Shown: positions 12,106 through 21,345 of the stretch, one piece after another | Numbering within the stretch: position 1 is the first letter of the stretch | Layout of the letters: each line of letters starts with the position of its first letter | DNA from: Nautilus pompilius | Taxonomy: Eukaryota; Mollusca; Cephalopoda; Nautilida; Nautilidae | Assembly: GCA_018389105.1 (NCBI GenBank) | Contig: JACATO010000691.1 | Location: forward strand, 1,139,501-1,203,500 | Direction of reading: 5' to 3' | DNA: 64,000 bases | Position numbers and translations under genes: made by a program | Notes under the pieces: model-generated | The model's database searches: none | The model's input: only the letters and a program-made list of their open reading frames with translations | Told to the model about the DNA's origin: nothing

Positions 12106-12176
<71 letters not shown>
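12096..12176. repeat. ATT/TTA microsatellite
   Basis: About 27 ATT triplets with one phase slip near 12110. Confidence 0.95.
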
Positions 12177-12289
12177 GCAGGAATAGTTAACTATTGCTTA
12201 ATTAGTTGCATTCTCTTTTTTAAATGCAAGGCTACAATAATGTCCGGATAAGTTGTTGCAATATCTAACTAAAGCTGGCACTAAAGAAA

Positions 12290-13110
12290 AATGAGAGAGA
12301 GAGAGAGATTGACGTCAGTACAGAGAGAGAGAGAGAAGAGACATATGACGTCAGTCAGAGAGAGGAGATATTACGTTAGTATATATAGAGAGAAGGGACA
12401 TATGACGTCAGTACAGAGAGAGAAGAGACATGACGTCAGTACAGAGAGAGAGTGAGAGACATATGACGTCAGTATAGAGAGGAGACATATGACGTCAGTA
12501 CAGAGAGAGTGAAGAGACATATGGCGTCAGTACAGAGAGAGGAGATATTACGTTAGTATATATAGAGAGAAGAGACATATGACGTCAGTACAGAGAGAGT
12601 GAAGAGACATATGGCGTCAGAACGGAGAGAGAAGAGATATGACGTCAGTACAGAGAGAGAAGAGACATATGACGTCAGTATATATAGAGAGGAGACATAT
12701 GACGTCAGTACAGAGAGAGAAGAGACATATGACGTCAGTACAGAGAGAGAAGAGACATATGACGTCAGTATATATAGAGAGGAGACATATGACGTCAGTA
12801 CAGAGAGAGAAGAGACATGACGTCAGTACAGAGAGAGTGAAGAGACATATGACGTCAGTATAGAGAGTGAAGAGACATATGACGTCAGTACAGAGAGAGA
12901 AGAGACATATGACGTCAGTACAGAGAGAGGAGATATTACGTTAGTATATATATAGAGAAGACATATGACGTCAGTATAGAGAGGAGACATATGACGTCAG
13001 TACAGAGAGAGTGAAGAGACATATGGCGTCAGAACAGAGAGAGGAGACATATGACGTCAGTACAGAGAGAGAAGAGACATATGACGTCAGTACAGAGAGA
13101 GAGAGAGAGC
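12290..13110. repeat. CRE-containing minisatellite (unit about 30 bp)
   Basis: The array's unit is close to TGACGTCAGTACAGAGAGAG plus AAGAGACATA. By reading each line I count 21 perfect TGACGTCA palindromes, three TGGCGTCA and three TTACGTTA variants. TGACGTCA is the full CREB/ATF site, and here it alternates with GAGAGA tracts. Variant units (TATATATAGAGAG instead of TACAGAGAGAG; ATATTACGTTAG) recur in the same order, which shows higher-order duplication of several units. Open frames through the array (12599-12820 and 12639-12863, +) only reflect the repeat length and are not genes. Confidence 0.95.
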
Positions 13111-14000
13111 TGTTCATTCCTTCAGATCTTTACTGGAATCAGCGATACGAATTATGCTGACACTCGATCATAATAACCTCAACCCTTTGAGACTTGATTC
13201 AGTACGTGCTTAAACGTACGGTTTTCTCCCGCAGCATTAAAGCAACAACAATTGCAAAATTATGAATGAAATACGATCTGTTAAATTGGTCTGCACTTGC
13301 GGTGCTAAAACATTTAACAGGCTCACAACTTGTTTTTTTGTTTTTTTTAATCTAAGTCAACAGTATTTTTCACTAGATTCATTAATACTATTAGAAAGTA
13401 GCGGGTTAGTTCGCGCATTTCCCATCTTATTGATGATAACTGGACTGAACTATCCAATAACCCACCACCCTTTTCCCCGTCGCCATCATCAAGGAATTCA
13501 GCCTCAAGAGAGACGGTTTTTAGAGTGCTGTGGTGCTAAGTTGCTGCGGAAAAAATAATACCTTAGGTTTCCTTTCTTATTCAGATTCAACAATGAAAAT
13601 TAACAAAACGAAAACAAGGGGCAACTGGAAATTACCGTTGGTTCCAGAGTCCGCGCGAGTATAAATCAGTCCTGAAATTAAGTGTTACCTTAAAGGATAA
13701 AAGTATAGGCTACATAAAAAAAAATGTTAAATAATAAAAATCGCTTATAATCAAAGAATCGTAGGGGAGAAGCAATATTTTTAAAAATGAATTAATTTTA
13801 ATGGGAGGGTAAAGGGAGTCTCTTAGAAAGGCGAAATCTATGTCTATTACCATTATTACGACGAGAGAGAACGTTTACAGGACGTTTGGTGAGATCCCGT
13901 CAAACCTTCCGCATGTACGTTCCTTTTTTCTTCCTTGTTTTTCCTTCATCTTCTCACCGAACACTCCTGCTTCGCGCCGTAAGCATTTCGTTTTAATCCC
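13111..14000. other. moderately CpG-rich non-coding stretch
   Basis: No coding frame with a recognised family. The 98-codon open frame at 13262-13558 (+) has no homology that I recognise. The patch at 13860-14000 is CpG-rich. Confidence 0.4.
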
Positions 14001-14140
14001 ACCGATGTGACTTCCGCCGCCAGCCTAGCAACCGTTACCACTGGTGACCGCAGCCCGTGGATAAAATCTGGATCGCCACGATTCTCGATGCATTCTCCAG
14101 TTCGAACCGGACAATCGATCGAGTCGCTCGGCCATCACGT
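14000..14140 (-). mobile_element. possible tRNA-derived SINE head
   Basis: On the minus strand GATGGCCGAGCGACT (A-box like, at about 14124-14140) is followed by CCGGTTCGAACTGG (B-box like, at 14097-14110). The spacing is shorter than in a tRNA, so this is a decayed or rearranged head. It overlaps the 3' part of a 128-codon minus open frame. Confidence 0.3.
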
Positions 14141-14411
14141 CCTCGTTAAAAGTAAATACCAGGTTCATCCTGACTTCCCCATCCTGTAACTCGAGATCTG
14201 GAATGACCGCCGTGTACGACAGAGGAAAACCTCGGGCCCAAAAGTGTTCACTACTTAAGTTGAACGTATTCTTTGAAGCAGGCTTAAGGCTTATGCACTT
14301 TCTAGTTGCTATGAAAGAATACCCCACCCCGCTTTCCTCAGGATGGTAACGGGCTGGCAAGACAAATCTAACATCACCCAAAAGTTTTAAACCCCACACA
14401 AGCTTGCGCAT
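14025..14411 (-). CDS. hypothetical open frame, 128 codons
   Basis: Minus-strand frame from ATG at 14411 (MRKLVWGLKLLGDVRFVLPA...) to a stop at 14025. The first 85 or so residues have mixed, protein-like composition. The last 40 fall on a SINE head (DVMAERLDRLSGS is the translated A- and B-box region), so the frame's end is not an ordinary coding sequence. I recognise no family. It may be chance in a GC-richer patch or a relic of an exon. Confidence 0.12.
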   Translation of the reverse strand: MRKLVWGLKLLGDVRFVLPARYHPEESGVGYSFIATRKCISLKPASKNTFNLSSEHFWARGFPLSYTAVIPDLELQDGEVRMNLVFTFNEDVMAERLDRLSGSNWRMHRESWRSRFYPRAAVTSGNGC

Positions 14412-14582
14412 TTATCCAACCAGGCAAATAATTCGAGCAACTCTAAAACTCTGGATCTCTAAATCACAAATGAGCGTTCTCAATAACTGTTTCATGCGTT
14501 GCTTTATGTTCGAAATTTCTCACTTTCGTTTGTAAGCTACCAGAATCGACTATACACGAAATCGAGCCGTTCATCTTAATAA

Positions 14583-15163
14583 CTCTAAAACAACAACAAA
14601 AACGTGGCCATTATTATTCGAAAGTTCTTTGGCTCATTTTATATATTGGCCAGATTGTACTCTAAAACAACAACAACAACAAAAACGTGGCCATTATTAT
14701 TCGAAAGTTCTTTGGCTCATTTTATATATTGGCCAGATTGTACTCTAAAACAACAACAACAAAAACGTGGACATTATTATTCGAAAGTTCTTTGGCTCAT
14801 TTTATATATTGGCCAGATTGTACTCTAAAACAACAACAAACAACAACAACAACGTGGCCATTATTATTCGAAAGTTCTTTGGCTCATTTTATATATTGGC
14901 CAGATTGTACTCTAAAACAACAACAACAACAAAAACGTGGCCATTATTATTCGAAAGTTCTTTGGCTCATTTTATATATTGGCCAGATTGTACTCTAAAC
15001 AACAACAACAACAACAACAACAACGTGGCCATTATTATTCGAAAGTTCTTTGGCTCATTTTATATATTGGCCAGATTGTACTCTAAAACAACAACAACAA
15101 CAAAAACGTGGCCATTATTATTCGAAAGTTCTTTGGCTCATTTTATATATTGGCCAGATTGTA
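14583..15163. repeat. tandem repeat, seven units of about 83 bp with CAA tails
   Basis: Each unit has a core beginning GTGGCCATTATTATTCGAAA and ending TTGGCCAGATTGTACTCTAA, followed by a variable (CAA)n tract of 3-8 triplets. Cores start near 14605, 14687, 14768, 14854, 14938, 15026 and 15108. They are almost identical; the third has GTGGACATT. The units differ mainly in CAA number, which points to recent homogenisation. Long open frames across it (14604-15234) are repeat artefacts. Confidence 0.95.
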
Positions 15164-15626
15164 AGTCGTCTAAGGAGGATCACATCATAAAGTTTGCGTC
15201 ACTAAGGAACAGCTACGTGTATTTTTCTCCTTAATTAGATACCTGAAAACCCGGCCAGCGATTTTTCAAGATTCATAACAATTAAATTAGAATACCACAA
15301 AGAGTCTTCAATGATCTCATGCCCGATGCAGAGAGACCAGAAACTTTTATTATGCAATTTGTGGGAATGTAGTATCTGGAGAATTTTCTAGTTTGAAAAC
15401 GGTTAACAAAATATTTGCCAAAACAATAATCAAAAGTTATCTCCCTTTAGTATTAAAAGTACTATTAGGCCGTTACAAGAGTTTTGCCAGTTTTTATGTT
15501 AATTTGGGGTTAATTTTTTGTATGTTTGTGAAGGTGTATGTAGATAAGCTATATATCGTTTTGTAGCTTGTGCGTTGGCATACATTATAAAAAAACCTAC
15601 CTTTTTAAAAATCATAAAATGGATAT
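15164..15626. other. spacer between tandem repeat and mariner relic
   Basis: AT-rich, with one AGTTATCTCCC motif (15437-15447). It probably includes the 5' end of the mariner element, but I could not find a convincing terminal inverted repeat. Confidence 0.4.
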
Positions 15627-16419
15627 TTGTTTAAGGTTCTGAGTGAAGCATGGATAGAAAAGTTTTTTGCATTTTGCTTCACGGGTTCAAACCACAAAAC
15701 GAGTGCGGCAACTCGTAACATTAAGCAAGCACGGGGCGAGGACACAGCGGTTGAGCGCACAGTACAACGATGGTCTGCAAAGTTTCGATCAAGAGATGTA
15801 AACCTTGAGGATAAGGAACGTAGCGGACGTCCTTCCAGCTGTGATGACAGCCGTCTGAAAGCCTCGGTTGAAGCTGATTCGAGAAAAACAGAGCAAGAAA
15901 TTGCTGGAGAGCTCGACGTGAGCACTGCAACTGTTCCCAGTCATCTCGACGCAATCAGCCAGGTGAAACGGCTGGACAAGTTGGTGCCTCACGAGTTGAA
16001 TGAAGAACAACAAAATCATCGATTGGAGACCTGCTCTTCGCTTGTCGTAAGAAACAAAACCTGGCGAGACCATCACAGCTGAAAGGTGCTGTCGTGAATT
16101 AAACGTTGTTCATCAGAAACTCTCCCAACGACAGCCGGCATTGGTGAATCGAAGTGGCCCAATCCTGCTCCACGACGATGCTCGTCCTCATGTTGCGAAA
16201 CTGACTCTTCAGAAACCGAACACGTTGGGGTACCAAGTTCTCCCTCACCCAGCCTATTCACCAGACCGTTCTCCCCTCGACAGCTTCCTCTGTATGAAAT
16301 CCTTCTCCAATCAAGCAGCAATGGAAACTGCCTTCCAACAGTTTATCGACTCCAGAAATCCAGACTTTTTCCAAAATGGCATCAGTGCGCGTGGACCTCG
16401 CTGGGCGGAAGTGTATTGA
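15627..16419 (+). pseudogene. mariner transposase with central deletion
   Basis: Mariner transposases cut and paste DNA at TA sites, using an N-terminal HTH domain and a DDD catalytic triad. The first part (frame of 15627) has the HTH region: RNIKQARGEDTAVERTVQRW, then SGRPSS and VSTATVPSHLDAI. The frame ends at 16080. The second part, in another frame from about 16064, has the catalytic end: LLHDDARPHVAKL (second D), LPHPAYSPDRSPLDSF (third D) and a stop at 16417. The segment that should carry the first catalytic D (the GDEKW region, roughly 75-100 residues) is absent, and the frame shifts at the join near 16050-16065. The gene is dead. The coding part is CpG-richer than the flanks. Confidence 0.85.
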
Positions 16420-16484
16420 TTGTAATGGAGCTGACTTTGATTAATAAACTTCACGTTCAGCAACGATACGAAGTCTCAATGTTG

Positions 16485-16648
16485 CTGTAAAACCTCGATT
16501 TAACGGACTCCACCCCGTTCAACGGAAGCTGTCTGCTCTTCCCGGCAAAAGTTGTTATTAGATATGATCGTTATATAAGATCTTATGTAAACGTCCGGAT
16601 TTGACGGACACACCCCCCCTATTATTCCGTTAAATCGAGGTTTTACTG
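16485..16648. mobile_element. pogo/Tigger-type MITE, copy 1
   Basis: A 164-base element with near-perfect inverted ends: left CTGTAAAACCTCGATTTAAC, right end inverted CAGTAAAACCTCGATTTAAC. The right flank is TA; the left flank reads TG, perhaps a mutated TA. It has no coding capacity. A second copy with clean TA flanks is at 49166-49346. Confidence 0.8.
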
Positions 16649-18619
16649 TAATATCCCTTCGATCGGGCAGTACTAATTTAAACAGTGATTCACCCGACCG
16701 TTAACTTAGGCTTGGATCCGGAACCCTCGCCGGAGGGGGACAGTGGATGCGCGACACCGGAAACTAGGCCGACCGAACGAGCCCACATAGCTCTTGTGAG
16801 AGGAAAATGGGACGACCCAGAGGGAAAGCGAGTAAGACAAGGAGTAAATGCCGTATAAAGATTGCCCTTTTAATAGTGTCAGTTGTTTTAGTTATTTTTT
16901 ATACCTCGGGGGATTAAAAAAAGTAAATAAAGGTGGTAAGAATGAAGATAGAAAAGACAGATGATAGCCATCTTTTTGTAAAGCCCTTCTTGATAATTAC
17001 TAAATGATATGTGATTCCATCAGCATCTGCTGATATTTTCCAAAATAAACAGTGAAGTGAATAGCTGAATTTTTTTTAAAAGAAGATGATTTGGAATTAC
17101 TTTGTGAAGAATGCATTTGTCACCTAGGATAATGCTTTTATTTAAAAAAAAAAAAAAAATTATTGGTGACAGAAAGAAAATTTGGGATGGCCACAGTTTC
17201 ATCAAACAATATAGCAAAGAAAATACAAGATGTTGATAGCTGAGAGATCTCATTACTTAAAACCTGTTAAAAATCAATGGTTTGCTACTTTACAACACCT
17301 GTTCATATGGTTGATTTTTATACAGGCTGAACAGGTCTAGGCTACGTTTGACTTACCTGACATTCTATGTTTTCTTAGTCCAACAGGAATTCATCAAAAC
17401 TGGTAATATATAAAGAATCTGCAACAGAAAGGTGGAGATGTACATAGACTTTGACAAAAAAAGCAAGACAGTTGCCTGCCAGGGGGGTAATTTTTATATC
17501 TTTATTCCTTCTTAGTACAAATAAAATACATGATGAGTACTGAAGTGGATCTGTACCCAGAAAGCAGCAGAATGGGGATGGACTGATTTACAATTTGAGG
17601 GGTTCTCTACTTCTCACAAGTCTCTGTATCATTAAAACATGGAGACAATTCGAAAATGCAAGATATGCATCCAAACTCAAACCCAGGATTATATACCTTC
17701 CTTGTTACTAGCAATAAATAGTGTTTTGATGGTCACAAACTCAATGTTGCTTGCACCTATTTGTAGTCATCTTTGTTTTATATAATTTTTCTTGTGTTTC
17801 AAAATAGACACTTCATCTTTTCACTACCCGTAATACAAGAGTTGGAGGGGAGAACAAAAAGAAAACAAGCAAAACATATTTTTATGGAATAACTAAAGCT
17901 AAAATACATATTCTTTTTACAAAATTCTATTGTCACTATTTATCCCATTAGATGCTGTTTTCTAATAGCACAAAAAAAAAAATAAAAAATGCATATTTCC
18001 TTGAAAAAAGCCTGTACTTTATTTCCCAGTCTATATTTGTGAAAACACAGATATGTGAGAGTACTTGAAACTAAATTCCACTGCAAATAAATCTGCAGAG
18101 GCGTCTTTCATCATTTTAAGATTTTTTTGTTAGCATGAGTAATTAAAAAAACTTCCAATAATCGTTCATTCCTAGAAAAAAGTATATTCAAATGAAAGCC
18201 AAAGAAATTAAAATTTTATTCTGATCACATGATGTTAATGCAATTTGTTAGAAGAAGAAAAAACAAACCATATTGCATTTAAATTGTGAATAATGTTAGG
18301 TGGTTTCATAAAAAAAGAATAAAACAAATGCACAATCTCAAGACCCTTCTAGTTCAATGTGAACTCAGAAAAGAAATTTTGGCAACACAACTCTGATAGT
18401 TTTGCTCGTTTTTTTTTTGGTATGGCATGAGTTAAAAAATATCTTTCCTTTTTTTTTTAAAAAAAAAAAAGAGGCTTAAACAGAAAGAAATTGCGGGTGA
18501 TACTGTGGATGACAAAAAAAATTTGCTTCGGATTCCAGAAACAGAGTTTCAGACTGAAAATTGTAGTGTGTTTAGAATTATCTCCCCCTACCCTTTTTCA
18601 TGGGAATTCTGAAGAAATC
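16649..18619. other. AT-rich intergenic stretch
   Basis: At 16690-16800 there is a GC-rich patch, otherwise AT-rich sequence with A and T runs. No gene or complete repeat is recognised. AATTATCTCCCCC is at 18576-18588. Confidence 0.45.
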
Positions 18620-19777
18620 CATCCTGTTCTACTCATTAGACAATCGCGCGAACAGGCGCCAAAAACTCCTCTGCGCTCTTGTTTCGCATGAGTTTATTAC
18701 CAGATTACTGATAAATATTAGATAAGCGTTCAACTTGCCTTAGCGGAAGTCCATCACCCGGCCGCAACTGCCGTTATTTATTTCGAGATAAGCCACAGAA
18801 GCTCAGCACCATTGAGCAGACAGAAATGATCGTGCACCCGTCTCGCTCTGAAAAGGGAAATTCGGCCATACGTGTAGAATTTGCGCGTCAGAAAAAAGCA
18901 AGGGGAGGGGGGGAGTTACAAAAAGCCCCTTATTACAAGTATTTCACCACCACTTAAATGTACACTTTCTGTTTCTTTCTAATTGTTTGTTGTTTTTTTT
19001 CCTCGATAGCTTATTTTTGCACGACGCGTGGGGCCCCACCAATGCCTGGATCGGTGACAAAAGAAAAGACTTACTCAAAAGAGATCTAAAGCCGCTTCAG
19101 CCCTAATTTTGCAACATACGCCCCCCCCCAAACAATCCTTTTAAGTGGCATTTACTCTCGATTCCTAAAACCAAAAATTCACATTTTAAGGTTAAATCTC
19201 CCGTCTCTTGGGATGGGGACGAATACTTTGAAAAACGTCAGGGGGTGGGGGAGAGAGGGAGACCATTAAGCAACCTCTCCTGAGTCCCTTTTATCTGCTA
19301 CCCGTCAAGCGACCGCACACGCAAGACCCTAAATTTAAAAACAAACTGCCGTACGAGATCCCCCCCTTTTTTTTTAATTGACCACAGATTCCTGACCCCC
19401 ACCACCACCCACATCTTGGGAGAACGTGAAGACGGTACCAATTCTCTGTAACGCGGGTAAGCCTATTTAATCACATGGGGCGGCGGCTATTGATGGAGAG
19501 ATGGCGAACGCCACACCCAGTGAGGCTGGTCGGTGTCGGAGGTTCATCCGAACGGCTGGATATGTAAGCTCAAGTCTCTCGGCCGGGACGGGATCGCACA
19601 CCGGCAGTGGAAGGCGAGAAGACGGCCCCGAGCCGACCTGCGAACGTTGTCAGATCTCGCTGCCAGTAGCCTCCCCCTGGAATGAATTCCTCTCAAAGGG
19701 TCATTGCGTATAAAGATATCGATGAGCTGTAGTACAATCGGATGGAAGAATCTAACCGCGACGACCCCGAATATCGC

Positions 19778-19808
<31 letters not shown>

Positions 19809-19979
19809 GCAGAAAATTAAAGAACCGCGGCCCCTAAAACATGGGCTCTAATTTACCGGGCCTCGCGCTGCTGCTTTTGAATAGAATGGAAGGGGGGGGG
19901 AGGGGGTTACACATATATATATATTATATTTATTAATATAATTCATTCGTTTCCTGGTAATGACGGCAGCACTAACGGA
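18620..19979. other. CpG-rich stretch upstream of candidate first exon
   Basis: Many CpGs, with C and G runs near 19122 and 19890 and a 26-base A run (19782-19807). An ATG at 19501 in a good context (GAGATGGCG) opens a 70-codon frame (MANATPSEAGRCRRFI...). A possible donor TAT|GTAAGC lies near 19563, so a short coding first exon 19501-19563 is conceivable. No family is recognised. Confidence 0.3.
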
Positions 19980-20114
19980 CCAATACGATTCGCTGTTACA
20001 ACTCGGTCCACGGCGGAGCATCGACGGAGTCTCGCCCGACGGATTGTTTCCGTCTCGCGTCTACTTTCCTTTTCCCTTCCCGTCTGCCGATGGCTGTTTC
20101 GCCTCTGTGATGCG
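19980..20114 (+). promoter_or_regulatory. candidate promoter and non-coding first exon with donor
   Basis: A CCAAT box is at 19980-19984, followed by CpG-dense sequence (GGCGGAGCATCGACGGAGTC) and a pyrimidine-rich stretch. This ends in GATGCG|GTAAGT, a near-perfect splice donor with the intron starting at 20115. The pattern suits the first exon of a + strand gene whose next exons lie far downstream. No transcript evidence is available here, so this is a prediction only. Confidence 0.35.
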
Positions 20115-20174
20115 GTAAGTTGCTGCCCGTATCGCCTTACACCACTCCAACCCGTCTCGCGGAAAGCCCGTTCG

Positions 20175-20235
20175 GGCGGCGGGGGAGGAGAGGAGAGGAG
20201 AGGAGGAGGAGGAGGAGGAGGTGGGCCCCCCCCCC
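20175..20235. repeat. GGA-rich microsatellite and C run
   Basis: A (GGAGA)n/(GGA)n purine tract is followed by a C run at about 20226-20236. Open frames across it on both strands (20061-20264 -, 20120-20419 +) are low-complexity artefacts. Confidence 0.85.
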
Positions 20236-20509
20236 CTCGCCATACGAACGCGCCCGCCGACCACTCGGTCTTCCTCCGTCGTTTCCCAGTTTATTCAGGG
20301 AAGAGGTTCTCTCTCTCTCTCCCAAAAATTCTATTAGAATAATTAATAATCTTTGTCTCTCCCTCCCTTTGTTGTTAAACTGCCGCGTTCGTCAACACCA
20401 GCCGTTCCTTGTTTATTAATTAACCATTCTTCTCGCTGCTGGTGGCTGTAAATACTCCACCACGAGCCGTCCGTCCTCTCTTCCTTCTCCTAATTCTGGA
20501 ACCATTTAC

Positions 20510-21059
20510 TATTTTACCACCAAAAAAAAAAAAAAATTAAATATCAAAGCGTAATTTATGTCAGTTAGTCGGCAGACCAAGAAACGGTAAATGACCGAAG
20601 AATTAAAATTGGTCTTAAATTTACAAAAACACACACAGGTATGTATGTATGTAGGGCTACCATTCCAGGTGTGTGTGTGTGTGTGGGGGGGGGGGACCAG
20701 ATCTCGCTTCGGACATCAGCATAAATAAATAATAATATTTAATTCACCTTTTATTATTGCTTCTTTCTTGGTTATACTGGGATCCAGCATTGCCCCGCCT
20801 TCGATCTGAGACCGCATTAAGAGATGATGATGATGATGATAAAGGTGAGGTGGGGAGAGAAAAGGACATTGATGGTCGGGTGGGTATTCAAAACTAGCCT
20901 TGTGTGTGTGTGTTTTATGGTGAGATGATTATACTTATCGTCTGAACGATATGATGTACTGTTTAACGATTTGCGTTATCGTGAACTAATTTATGTATAC
21001 TTTTAAAAAGAAATAAGCTTTTTATTTTACTTCAGTATTTACCCCTCCCCCAAGACAGG
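20510..21059. repeat. microsatellite-rich stretch
   Basis: It contains an A run (20522-20535), (GTAT)n near 20640, (GT)n with a G run (20670-20695), (GAT)n (20824-20840) and a second short GT tract (20900-20914). No gene is seen. Confidence 0.7.
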
Positions 21060-21345
21060 GGAGTGGTCTGGTGGCCGAGCTAAGGTACTGTACTGCTAGG
21101 TTTGGGGACCCCCCCCTCCCTCTCCCTCCCTCACCCCGAGATAGATTCTCCAGTCTGGACTGTCTCGTTTGATGTACACCTCTCTTTTATGGCTTCTTTT
21201 CATATTCTCTTTCTGTTGGTTTCTTCTGACTTATTCCCACCTGTGAAAATGAGTTCCAGTAGGGACCTTTGCCTGTGGCCTCCTACCCTAAGAAGTGGTC
21301 ATAGAAACCTGCGTGGTTTTCGTAAGCGCGTGATCCCTACTCTAG
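21060..21345 (+). mobile_element. tRNA-derived SINE copy
   Basis: The head is GGTCTGGTGGCCGAGCTAAG with a weak B-box CTAGGTTTGGGGACC. A C/T-rich insertion follows, then the shared body and the core GAGTTCCAGTAGGGAC (21251-21266). The 3' part GAAGTGGTCATAGAAACC matches the fragment at 10519-10613. It is the longest copy in the window. Confidence 0.65.

Noticed and set aside
12599..12863. Open frames with YDVSTEREET-type repeats
   Set aside because: They are the CRE minisatellite read in two frames; the near-30-base period keeps frames open.
14604..15234. Three long open frames with repeated KFFGSFYILARLYSK
   Set aside because: Translation of the 83-bp tandem array in different frames; no start context and no family.
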